From Saccharomyces uvarum (lineage: Eukaryota; Ascomycota; Saccharomycetes; Saccharomycetales; Saccharomycetaceae): a DNA stretch of 64,000 bases. Location: the NCBI GenBank assembly GCA_947243795.1, contig OX365941.1:186001-250000 (forward strand), given 5' to 3'. A model generated the notes under the pieces. That model saw nothing but the letters and a program-made list of their open reading frames with translations, was not told where the DNA came from and did no database searches. Shown here in pieces: positions 1-8,333 of this stretch. Position 1 is the first letter of the stretch, and each line of letters opens with the position of its first letter. A program made the translations under genes and the position numbers.

Positions 1-57
1 CAGTATTGACAGTCGTTGCTGGTGGTTAGGTGGCGTGGTCAAGTTCTTGTTCTATGT

Positions 58-2361
58 ATGAATATCTTCACCAGACCTCTGAGAAGATACGCAGCGATGT
101 CTACACCCAAGGTTGTCCAACCCAAATGGAACGTTCCCGCGCCACAAGCTGAGAAAGCTGTGTTGAAATTGTACAACAGTTTAACAAGAACCAAAGTAGA
201 ATTTATTCCTCAATCAGGTAACAGAGGCGTCACTTGGTATTCCTGTGGTCCTACTGTTTACGATGCCTCGCATATGGGACATGCCAGAAACTACGTTTCT
301 ATTGATATCAACAGGAGGATCATGCAAGATTACTTCGGTTATAATGTGCAATTTGTGCAAAATGTTACTGATATTGATGACAAAATCATTTTGAGAGCAA
401 GACAAAACTATCTATTCGACAACTTTGTCAGAGACAACGACACCAAGTTGAACGCTGAGGTTGTTGATAAGGTCAAAACAGCACTTTTCCTATACATTAA
501 TAAAAACTTCACCATTGAAGGTGGTGAAATCAAAACCGTTGAAGAATTCCAAATGTGGCTATCGAAGGCTGATGCTGAAACTTTGAAATTAGAAAATCCC
601 AAGTTCCCTATGCACGTTACTGCAGTCCAAAATGCCATTGAAACAATCACTAAGGGCGATTCCATGGACCCAAATCTTGCCTTTGAAAAAGTCAAAGATG
701 TCACGGTTCCTTTATTAGACAAAGAATTGGGCTCTACTCTCAGCGACCCAGAGATTTTCCGTCAACTTCCAGCCTACTGGGAGCAGAAATTCAACGATGA
801 CATGTTATCATTGAACGTGCTTCCTCCCACTGTTACTACCCGTGTTTCTGAATATGTCCCAGAAATTATTGAATTTGTACAAAAAATTATTGATAATGGG
901 TACGCATATGCCACTTCCGACGGTTCCGTCTATTTTGATACTTTGAAATTTGACAGATCACCAAACCATGACTATGCCAAGTGCCAACCATGGAATAAAG
1001 GCCAGCTAGACTTGATTAATGATGCCGAAGGTTCTTTGAGTAACTTTGCCGATAACGGCAAGAAATCAAACAACGATTTTGCCCTATGGAAAGCTTCCAA
1101 GGCTGGTGAGCCTGAATGGGAATCACCTTGGGGTAAAGGTAGACCAGGGTGGCACATTGAATGTTCTGTCATGGCCAGTGATATTTTGGGACCTAACATT
1201 GATATTCATTCTGGTGGTGTCGATTTAGCCTTCCCTCACCATGATAACGAGTTGGCTCAATCTGAAGCATGTTTTGACAATAAGCAATGGATTAACTACT
1301 TCTTGCACACAGGCCATTTACATATTGAAGGCCAAAAGATGTCCAAGTCCCTGAAAAATTTCATCACCATCCAGGAAGCCTTAGAAAAATTCTCTCCACG
1401 CCAATTGAGATTAGCTTTTGCCTCGGTGCAGTGGAACAATCAATTAGATTTCAAAGAATCTTTGATTAATGAAGTGAAGTCATTTGAAAACTCAATGAAC
1501 AATTTTTTCAAGACCGTTAGAGCGTTGAGAAACGATGCAACCTCTTCAGGTCACATTCCTAAAAAATTTGGTTCTTTGGAGAAGGAATTATTGGCCGACT
1601 TTACCGAAAATGAGTCCAGAGTTCATTTGGCATTCTGTGATAATTTGTCCACACCCGTGGTTTTGAAGACTCTGAGCGAGTTGGTGACCAAGTCAAACAC
1701 ATATATTTCCACCGCTGGATCTGCATTAAAAATCGAGCCTTTGATTGCTATTTGTAATTATGTCACGAGGATCTTGAGAATAATTGGGTTCCCATCCCGT
1801 CCTGATAATTTAGGTTGGGTTGCACAATCCGACTCTAATGAGCAATTATCTGGTTCATTGGAGGACACTGTGATGCCATATGTCAAGTGTCTGTCCACAT
1901 TTAGAGATGAGGTACGTTCTTTAGCTATCAAGAAAGCTGAGCCAACGGAATTCCTTCAACTAACTGACAAAATTAGAAATGAAGATCTATTGAATCTAAA
2001 CATAGCATTAGATGACAGAAATGGACAATCTGCATTGATCAAGTTCTTGACCAACGATGAAAAATTAGAAATTGTTAAACTAAATGAAGAGAAACTGGCC
2101 AATGAACAAGCTAAAAGACAAAAAAAATTGGAACAGCAGAAGTTGAGAGAGCAGAAGGAAAACGAAAGGATGCTCAAGGCCCAAACCAAGCCACAGGAGA
2201 TGTTCAAAGACGTTGCGTTGTACAGTACCTGGGATGAACAAGGCCTTCCAACAAAGGATAAAGATGGTAACGACGTTACCAAGAGTATGACAAAGAAGTT
2301 GAAGAAGCAATGGGAACAACAAAAGAAGCTACATGAAGAATATTTTGGTAAAGCAAACTAA
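58..2361 (+). CDS. CRS1: Cysteinyl-tRNA synthetase, cytosolic and mitochondrial
   Basis: Class I aminoacyl-tRNA synthetase that charges tRNA-Cys with cysteine. The HIGH-type motif HMGH lies at residues 72-75, after a zinc-site cysteine in 'SCGPTVYD' (C63). WHIECSVM and HHDNELAQ supply further zinc-site residues, and KMSKS is at 427-431. The C-terminus is lysine/glutamate-rich and probably helical. The 767-residue length from this ATG equals the S. cerevisiae protein. The first 14 or so residues ([14 protein letters not shown]) are basic and hydroxylated like a mitochondrial presequence. A second in-frame ATG at 97 gives a form without it. Yeast is known to use this one gene for both compartments. 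The reading frame is open upstream to base 16, but without an ATG. An out-of-frame ATG lies at 54. Identity is very sure; which start dominates is inferred. Confidence 0.97.
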   Translation: MNIFTRPLRRYAAMSTPKVVQPKWNVPAPQAEKAVLKLYNSLTRTKVEFIPQSGNRGVTWYSCGPTVYDASHMGHARNYVSIDINRRIMQDYFGYNVQFVQNVTDIDDKIILRARQNYLFDNFVRDNDTKLNAEVVDKVKTALFLYINKNFTIEGGEIKTVEEFQMWLSKADAETLKLENPKFPMHVTAVQNAIETITKGDSMDPNLAFEKVKDVTVPLLDKELGSTLSDPEIFRQLPAYWEQKFNDDMLSLNVLPPTVTTRVSEYVPEIIEFVQKIIDNGYAYATSDGSVYFDTLKFDRSPNHDYAKCQPWNKGQLDLINDAEGSLSNFADNGKKSNNDFALWKASKAGEPEWESPWGKGRPGWHIECSVMASDILGPNIDIHSGGVDLAFPHHDNELAQSEACFDNKQWINYFLHTGHLHIEGQKMSKSLKNFITIQEALEKFSPRQLRLAFASVQWNNQLDFKESLINEVKSFENSMNNFFKTVRALRNDATSSGHIPKKFGSLEKELLADFTENESRVHLAFCDNLSTPVVLKTLSELVTKSNTYISTAGSALKIEPLIAICNYVTRILRIIGFPSRPDNLGWVAQSDSNEQLSGSLEDTVMPYVKCLSTFRDEVRSLAIKKAEPTEFLQLTDKIRNEDLLNLNIALDDRNGQSALIKFLTNDEKLEIVKLNEEKLANEQAKRQKKLEQQKLREQKENERMLKAQTKPQEMFKDVALYSTWDEQGLPTKDKDGNDVTKSMTKKLKKQWEQQKKLHEEYFGKAN

Positions 2362-2389
2362 GACGCTGACTTATACAGCTATGCAAAGG

Positions 2390-2408
2390 TACGTATGTAT
2401 GTATATAC
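2390..2408 (+). terminator. Probable CRS1 polyadenylation efficiency element
   Basis: Some 30 bases after the CRS1 stop there is a run of TACGTA/TATGTA/TATATA units, the classic yeast 3'-end efficiency element, followed by A-rich positioning sequence. Assignment is by motif and position only. Confidence 0.5.
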
Positions 2409-2584
2409 AAGTATTATGTTAAAAAAGATAAAAATTAATAAAAATGTGTTTTGTACGTAAAGCAAAAAATTCACGAAGGGAAAAATATGAAAAATAAAGC
2501 TGCGCTTATAAAAAGAGAAAGGGCAATTGGATGATGAGTTGCTCAATATCGAAAGTAGAGCTATTCAAGTGCGACAGTGTCAAG

Positions 2585-3496
2585 ATGAGTGACCAAGAAA
2601 ACGAAAATGAACAGTAAGTAGGATTGTTCTGTATGGGAGAAAAAAGAAGGGGGGGGAGTAAGGCAATTGATATACTAACAACACCGCCATGGCAAGTGCG
2701 ACATACATACAGTGCAAAGGCATTTTTAGGGTTGGCAAAATGTGAAGAAGAAGTGGATGCTATTGAACGTGATGTTGAGTTGTACAGGCTCAACAAGATG
2801 GAACCTGTTTATGAGAAAAGAGACACGTACATTGATGAAATCGCAGAGTTTTGGAAGATCGTGCTTTCGCAACACGCCAGTTTTGCGAACTACATAAGGG
2901 CCTCAGACTTTAAATACATTGATACTATAGATAAGATCGAAGTGCAATGGCTAGCGTTGGGGTCCAAAACGCGCGACACCAGGGACTTCAGCATAACGTT
3001 CCACTTCCACGGCATTGACGGCGACTTCAAAGAGCAGAAAATCACCAAGGTGTTCCAGATCCGGAAGAGCGAAGACGAGGAGGAGGACGGGATGCTAACC
3101 AGTGAGCCCGTGGCCGTGGAGTGGCCCCAGAGTTACGACTCGATAAACCCGGATTTGATCAAAGACAAGCGCAGCCCGGAGGGCAAAAAAAAGTACAGAC
3201 AGGGGATGAAGACTATCTTTGGCTGGTTCAGATGGACTGGGCTAAAGCCTGGGAAGGAGTTCCCACACGGGGACTCCTTAGCGTCGTTGTTCAGCGAAGA
3301 GATCTACCCGTTCTGCGTCAAGTACTACACGGAAGCGCAGCGGGACCTGGAAGACGAGGAGGGAGAGTCTGGGCTAAGCGCCGCCGATGACGACGACGAC
3401 GAGGGCAGTCTTGGCGAGGTCGACCTGCCCATATCCGACGCTGAGGCCGATGCCGATGCCGACGGCGAACCCAGCTCCAAGAAGAGAAAGGCTTAA
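2585..3496 (+). CDS. VPS75: NAP-family histone chaperone Vps75 (spliced)
   Basis: H3-H4 chaperone that partners the acetyltransferase Rtt109 in the nucleus. The coding sequence is joined from exon 1 (2585-2613) and exon 2 (2713-3496), giving 270 residues against 264 in S. cerevisiae. The junction restores the conserved 'ENENEHAKAFLGLAKCEEE'. The NAP fold covers about residues 10-225 (an N-terminal dimerisation helix, then the earmuff domain with 'FGWFRWTGLKPGKEFPHGDS'). The tail is acidic with a run of aspartates and ends in KKRKA, a likely nuclear signal. The 3' half is GC-rich. The stop codon overlaps the stop of convergent CWC25. The single long open frame through the intron from 2624 is an artefact: it would put intron-coded residues at the N-terminus. 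Confidence 0.95.
2614..2712 (+). other. VPS75: VPS75 intron
   Basis: A 99-base spliceosomal intron. The 5' splice site is GTAAGT (2614-2619), the branch point is a perfect TACTAAC (2673-2679) and the 3' splice site is TACAG ending at 2712. Splicing in frame restores the conserved Vps75 N-terminus. A run of eight G (2649-2656) lies just before the branch region, unusual in a yeast intron. S. cerevisiae VPS75 also has an intron near its 5' end. Confidence 0.93.
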
Positions 3497-4008
3497 TAGT
3501 CCATGTCCGGGGCGGGTTTGGGCAGCGGTTTCCCGCGTTGAAGCGGTGCCGTCTTCACTGCATTGGGGGTTCTCTGCTGTTGCTTTGTTATCTTGAACTT
3601 GCTCATCGGGTCGTCCCTGTGCAGCGTTGAGCTTTTCCTGTGCGAGTTCTTGGGTGCGGCGGTGGCAGCCCTTTCTGTTGCAGGCGCAGGCTGTTTTAGT
3701 ATAGACGAATCTAGTTTCTTTTTACCTAATAAATAGTCCTCCTTTTCATCGTTCAGTTTTGCGTCCTGATACATCCATTCTAGGCCGGATTTCTTTAGCG
3801 TCAAGTCGTTCTTGAGAGCGTCCGGCTGGTCCTTGTTCGATGCGTGCACCAACTCGTTCAGTTCACGCTCCTTTTCAATCTCCTTCAACCGGGTGTTTAG
3901 CTTCTGCTGCTCGTTAACCAGGTCCTGCTCGGTCTCCCAGACCTTCTTCCTGTTTTTCATAAGTTTGGGATTCCATGACTTCAATAGATTCAAATCGCCT
4001 GACCCCAT
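3493..4008 (-). CDS. CWC25: Spliceosome step-1 factor Cwc25
   Basis: Small splicing factor that joins the Prp2-remodelled spliceosome and promotes the first transesterification. The 171 residues compare with 179 in S. cerevisiae. The N-terminus 'MGSGDLNLLKSWNPKLMKN' is the family signature that sits near the branch helix. It is followed by a long charged helix, 'TEQDLVNEQQKLNTRLKEIE', and 'LEWMYQDAKLNDEKEDYLLG'. The C-terminal third is basic, low in complexity and variable, ending KPAPDMDY. Its TAA stop overlaps the VPS75 TAA on the other strand. Confidence 0.95.
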   Translation of the reverse strand: MGSGDLNLLKSWNPKLMKNRKKVWETEQDLVNEQQKLNTRLKEIEKERELNELVHASNKDQPDALKNDLTLKKSGLEWMYQDAKLNDEKEDYLLGKKKLDSSILKQPAPATERAATAAPKNSHRKSSTLHRDDPMSKFKITKQQQRTPNAVKTAPLQRGKPLPKPAPDMDY

Positions 4009-4263
4009 GATGAACGCGCTGGTCTGTCTGTGCTGTGCTTCTGCCCTCCCTCACAAACTACTTAACTATTTAAAAGCTGCTAGAAGCTGCTTTTATGTTC
4101 TCGATTTGGGCGGTGAAAAAAGCAGAAAAAGAAAGAAAAATGATGTTATATTATATATTATAGTGTATGCACTTAATTCTAGATAACTAAACAGTTACGT
4201 TGTAATATAGGATAACAGCTGTAAGAAAGAAAGAAAGCAATCAGCAGCGCAAGGCCACGGAAA

Positions 4264-4590
4264 TCAAAACCCATGAATCTTGATGTTCTTCTTTTGCAAC
4301 CCGAGCTGGGCGATCATGAACTCGCACACTTTGGCTCTCTGGTCACCCTGCAATTGGATAATCTCACCCATTTCAGGGTCCTTGACGATGTTCCCGTTAC
4401 ACGCAAAGTCCTTCTTAAGCACCTTCAGAATTCTCTTCAGGTCGTACTCTGCTGGCACACCCTGCACAGTAGTTAAAGTCTTTCTACCATTTCTTTGCTG
4501 GATACGAATATGAATATAATTTGAAGTGGCGGTTTCGTCGTCTCCTGTGTCGGCGAAGGGATCAAATGATTTCAGATTCTCAATGGACAT
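4264..4590 (-). CDS. SUI1: Translation initiation factor eIF1
   Basis: eIF1 binds near the P site of the 40S subunit and enforces stringent AUG selection. The 108 residues are nearly identical to S. cerevisiae Sui1, with a flexible N-tail, 'IHIRIQQRNGRKTLTTVQGV' for the start of the eIF1/SUI1 fold, and 'QLGLQKKNIKIHGF' at the end. The frame stays open a further 89 codons upstream on this strand, but that runs through the promoter and is not conserved; the family start is at 4590. The AUG sits in the poor context CGT-ATG (see separate entry). Confidence 0.98.
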   Translation of the reverse strand: MSIENLKSFDPFADTGDDETATSNYIHIRIQQRNGRKTLTTVQGVPAEYDLKRILKVLKKDFACNGNIVKDPEMGEIIQLQGDQRAKVCEFMIAQLGLQKKNIKIHGF

Positions 4591-4593
4591 ACG
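4588..4593 (-). promoter_or_regulatory. SUI1: Weak AUG context of SUI1 (eIF1 autoregulation)
   Basis: The bases before the AUG are C, G, T at -3 to -1, rather than the A-rich context yeast prefers. In S. cerevisiae the SUI1 AUG is known to be weak, so that high eIF1 lowers its own translation. The same poor context is kept here, which supports conserved feedback control. Confidence 0.7.
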
Positions 4594-4927
4594 ATTTGCT
4601 TCAGCTATATATATATATTCCTTGGCCCTCTGTGAAAAACGCTGGACCGCCAAACAACAACCACCTCTTCTCTTCTCTTGTCCTTTTTGCTGTTTGCTTT
4701 TATCCCTGCGCTGAAAAAAAAAAAATTTGCGAGCGCATCGTAGAAAGGGCGCTACCCGGCCCGTGGCTGGTGACAATACAGTTCCCTCACACGCACCGCA
4801 TGTGGAGCAGCGCCAAAGGTATCCACCACGAGCTGCAATTAGGCATGGCAAGGCCATAACTGTGCCATACGTTCTTGCCGATGATCTGTGGTGTTATGAG
4901 GTGCGTTTTGCACAATGACGGCCGCTG

Positions 4928-4940
4928 GTCGTGTCACACG
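4928..4940 (+). promoter_or_regulatory. Candidate Abf1 site
   Basis: The sequence GTCGTGTCACACG fits the Abf1 consensus RTCRY-N5-ACG exactly. Abf1 commonly organises nucleosome-free regions in divergent housekeeping promoters, which suits the SUI1/SLA2 spacer. Motif match only. Confidence 0.5.
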
Positions 4941-5047
4941 ACGCGGCCGCGCGCCGTTTGACATACTATAGGAGAATGCCAGAAAGGGTGCTTGCAGATT
5001 TAAAGACCTGGAGAAGGAAAGGTATATTAAGATCAGCAGTAGTATTA

Positions 5048-5077
5048 CAGTAGTAGTAGTAGCAGCAGCAGCAGCAG
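5048..5077 (+). repeat. CAG/TAG trinucleotide repeat abutting the SLA2 start
   Basis: One CAG, then four TAG and five CAG units, ending one base before the SLA2 ATG. It would lie in the 5' leader of the SLA2 mRNA and is likely length-variable. Confidence 0.85.
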
Positions 5078-5078
5078 G

Positions 5079-7970
5079 ATGTCCAGAATAGACTCAGATC
5101 TGCAGAAGGCGCTGAAGAAGGCGTGCTCCGTCGAGGAGAGTGCGCCCAAGAGAAAGCACGTGCGGGCGTGCATAGTGTATACGTGGGACCACCAGTCGGC
5201 CAAAGCTGTGTTCACGACGCTTAAAACGCTGCCGCTGGCCAGCGATGAGGTGCAGCTGTTCAAGATGCTGATGGTGTTGCACAAGATCGTCCAGGAGGGC
5301 CATCCGTCCGCGCTGGCGGAGGCGATCCGTGATAGGGAGTGGATCCGGTCGCTGGGCAGGGTTCACCCGGGCGGGTCGTCCTACAGCAAGCTGATCCGGG
5401 AGTACGTGCGGTACCTGGTCTTGAAACTGGACTTCCACGCGCACCACCGCGGGTTCAACAACGGGACGTTTGAGTACGAGGAATACGTGTCGCTGGTCTC
5501 GGTCTCCGACCCGGACGAAGGGTACGAGACGATCCTGGACCTGATGTCGTTGCAGGACTCGCTCGACGAGTTCTCGCAGATCATCTTTGCCTCTATCCAG
5601 TCCGCGAGGAGGAAAACCGAGTGTAAGATATCCGCGTTGATCCCGCTGATTTCGGAGTCGTACGGTATTTACAAGTTTGTGACCTCGATGCTGAGGGCCA
5701 TGCACAGGCAATTGAACGATCCGGAGGGCGATGCCGCGTTACAGCCGTTGAAGGAGAGGTATGAGTTGCAACACGCGAGGATGTTTGAGTTTTACGCGGA
5801 TTGTTCCTCCATCAAGTACCTGACCACGCTTGTGACCATTCCAAAGCTGCCCGTGGACGCCCCGGACGTGTTCCTGATCAACGACGTGGATGAGTCCAAG
5901 GAAATCAAGATTCAGAGAAAAGAATCCACCCCGCCTCCGGCTCGGACCCCGACTTCTACGCCACCTGTGGTGGAACCGTCGGTGTCCCCCCGTCCCGTAT
6001 CTCGCAGAACCACCAGCACTCCCATGGGCCAGTTGCAGACCATGCAGACCGGGGCCACTGCGGCAATGATGATCCCCACCGCCACTGGTGCAGCCAACGC
6101 CATCTTCTCGCAAACAACGGCCCAAATGCAGCCGGATTTCTGGGTCAACCAGCAGGCCCAGTTTGCAAACGAGCAAAACCGTCTCGAACAAGAGCGTTTG
6201 CAACAATTGCAGCATCAACAAGCGCAGCAGGAGATGTTCCAGCAGCAACTACAGAAGTCGCAACAGGACATGATGACTATGCAATTGCAACAGCAGAACC
6301 AACACCAAAACGACTTGATCGCCCTCACCAGCCAATATGAAAAGGATCAGGCGATGTTGGAGCAATACGACCAAAGAGTGCAGCAACTGGAGAGCGAAAT
6401 CGCCACGATGAACTCGAACGCGTCCAAACAACTGGCCAACAAAGACGAACAGCTATCCGCGTTGCAGGGCCAACTGGACGTTTGGGAAAGAAAGTACGAC
6501 TCCTTGGCCAAGCTGTACTCCCAATTGCGTCAAGAGCATCTAAGTCTCTTGCCCCGTTTTAAAAAACTGCAATTGAAAGTCAATAGCGCACAAGAATCCA
6601 TCCAGAAAAAGGAACAAGTGGAACAAAAGCTGAAGCAAAAGGATTTGCAACTGGCCGAGCTGGTTAAGGACCGTGACAGAGCAAGGTTAGAACTGGAAAG
6701 AACTGCCACTAATGCAGATGCCAGCACCGCAGCGGCCGCAGCGGCCGCGGAAACAATTTCCAGCGACAAGATGAATCCGATCTTAGATGCCATATTGGAA
6801 AGCGGAATCAACACCATCCAGGAATCGGTGTACAACCTCGATTCTCCCTTGAGTTGGTCCGGCCCGCTGACTCCTCCGACTTTCCTTTTGTCTTTGTTGG
6901 AAAGCGCTTCTGAAAACGCCACGGAATTTGCCACAAGCTTCAACAACTTGATAGTGGATGGCCTCGTCCATGGCGAGCAGACAGAAGTCATACGCTGTGT
7001 GAGTGATTTCAGCACTTCGATGGCCACACTAGTAACCAACTCCAAGGCCTACGCCGTGACCACATTACCACAGGAACAATCAGACCAGATTTTGACCTTG
7101 GTGAAGAGATGTGCTAGAGAAGCACAGTATTTCTTCGAGGATCTAATGTCTGAACACCTGAATCAACTGGACGATGAGGAGAAAACGGATATTGTCATCA
7201 ACGCCAATGTCGACATGCAAGAAAAGCTGCAAGAACTTTCATTGGCAATTGAACCGCTGTTGAACATACAGTCCGTTAAATCAAACAAAGAAACAAACCC
7301 ACATTCCGAATTGGTTTCCACTGCTGAAAAAATTGTGAAGTCTTCGCAACACTTACGTGTTGATGTTCCCAAACCTTTGTTATCGTTGGCGCTATTGATC
7401 ATTGACGCTGTGGTCGCTTTGGTTAAAGCTGCAATTCAATGTCAAAACGAAATCGCCACCACAACAAGTGTTCCGCTAAACCAGTTTTACTTGAAAAATA
7501 GCAGGTGGACTGAAGGTTTAATCTCCGCAGCAAAGGCTGTGGCCAACGCAACCAATGTTTTGATCACTACTGCAAGCAAATTAGTCACCTCTGAAGGTAA
7601 CGAGAACACGTCACCTGAACAATTCATTGTTGCCTCTAAGGAAGTGGCAGCTTCTACAATCCAATTGGTAGCAGCATCGAGAGTCAAGACTTCCATCCAT
7701 TCCAAAGCTCAAGATAAACTCGAACACTGTTCTAAAGACGTCACCGATGCATGCAAGGGCTTGGGTAACCACGTCATGGCCTTGATCGAAGACGATCAAT
7801 CCAAGGTCCAGCAACAAAAACCTTTGGAATTCTCATCCGAACACACATTGAAGACTGCCGAGATGGAACAGCAGGTGGATATTTTGAAGTTAGAACAATC
7901 TTTGAGCAATGCCAGAAAGAGGTTGGGAGAAATCAGAAGGCACGCTTACTACAACCAGGACGATGATTAA
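5079..7970 (+). CDS. SLA2: Endocytic adaptor Sla2 (Hip1R family)
   Basis: Links the clathrin coat and PIP2 membrane to actin during endocytosis. The 963 residues compare with 968 in S. cerevisiae. Order: N-terminal ANTH domain (about 1-275), a proline/threonine-rich linker ('TPPPARTPTSTPPVVEPS'), a glutamine-rich coiled coil (about 365-550) with many QQ pairs, and an alanine run (about 548-554). The C-terminal talin-like I/LWEQ (THATCH) actin-binding module covers about 720-963 and ends 'GEIRRHAYYNQDDD'. The 5' half is strongly GC-rich (GC at third codon positions), while the 3' part from about 7000 returns to normal yeast composition. Confidence 0.97.
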   Translation: MSRIDSDLQKALKKACSVEESAPKRKHVRACIVYTWDHQSAKAVFTTLKTLPLASDEVQLFKMLMVLHKIVQEGHPSALAEAIRDREWIRSLGRVHPGGSSYSKLIREYVRYLVLKLDFHAHHRGFNNGTFEYEEYVSLVSVSDPDEGYETILDLMSLQDSLDEFSQIIFASIQSARRKTECKISALIPLISESYGIYKFVTSMLRAMHRQLNDPEGDAALQPLKERYELQHARMFEFYADCSSIKYLTTLVTIPKLPVDAPDVFLINDVDESKEIKIQRKESTPPPARTPTSTPPVVEPSVSPRPVSRRTTSTPMGQLQTMQTGATAAMMIPTATGAANAIFSQTTAQMQPDFWVNQQAQFANEQNRLEQERLQQLQHQQAQQEMFQQQLQKSQQDMMTMQLQQQNQHQNDLIALTSQYEKDQAMLEQYDQRVQQLESEIATMNSNASKQLANKDEQLSALQGQLDVWERKYDSLAKLYSQLRQEHLSLLPRFKKLQLKVNSAQESIQKKEQVEQKLKQKDLQLAELVKDRDRARLELERTATNADASTAAAAAAAETISSDKMNPILDAILESGINTIQESVYNLDSPLSWSGPLTPPTFLLSLLESASENATEFATSFNNLIVDGLVHGEQTEVIRCVSDFSTSMATLVTNSKAYAVTTLPQEQSDQILTLVKRCAREAQYFFEDLMSEHLNQLDDEEKTDIVINANVDMQEKLQELSLAIEPLLNIQSVKSNKETNPHSELVSTAEKIVKSSQHLRVDVPKPLLSLALLIIDAVVALVKAAIQCQNEIATTTSVPLNQFYLKNSRWTEGLISAAKAVANATNVLITTASKLVTSEGNENTSPEQFIVASKEVAASTIQLVAASRVKTSIHSKAQDKLEHCSKDVTDACKGLGNHVMALIEDDQSKVQQQKPLEFSSEHTLKTAEMEQQVDILKLEQSLSNARKRLGEIRRHAYYNQDDD

Positions 7971-8333
7971 TGATGATCTGTATTTTTTGATATATAAGGA
8001 TAAACATAGAAATATAAATGTATTTATCTCTAGAAACTTTTATCTAGTTTTCATTTTTGGTTGATTTATTCGTTCTTGCGACGGAGGTAACTTTTTTTTT
8101 TGGCGCGGCGAATAGAGATAATCGCGATTGAGACTATGCAACAAAGAAGAAGAACAGACACCCTTATTATTATACTACACCATATAGGAGTCTTATAGTT
8201 TCGCCTCTATTTATCCTCTGCTGCTGTATTGTTACCCATCATCCATATAAACATCTGCTGCTTTTAAAAATAGGGGAAGGAACGAAAAGCAAACCATACT
8301 AAAGACAAACCCTTTTTTTTTGATTTCAACGTA
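7971..8333. promoter_or_regulatory. SLA2 3' flank and ATG2 promoter
   Basis: 363 bases between tandem genes. A TATATAA-containing 3' element follows SLA2 (about 7990). T tracts lie at about 8090 and 8311-8321, with GC-rich sequence at 8102-8110. No gene or firm factor site seen. Confidence 0.6.

Larger units (their letters stand above)
4591..5078. promoter_or_regulatory. Divergent SUI1/SLA2 promoter region
   Basis: A 488-base gene-free stretch between two diverging starts. It holds a TA run (4606-4617) right before SUI1, a long A tract (about 4715-4724), GC-rich sequence around 4920-4960, an Abf1-type site at 4928-4940 and a trinucleotide repeat next to the SLA2 ATG. I see no extra gene. Confidence 0.75.

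Noticed and set aside
2624-2712. Unspliced N-terminal extension of Vps75
   Set aside because: The frame continues through the intron only by chance. Donor, TACTAAC branch point and acceptor are present, and splicing restores the conserved N-terminus.
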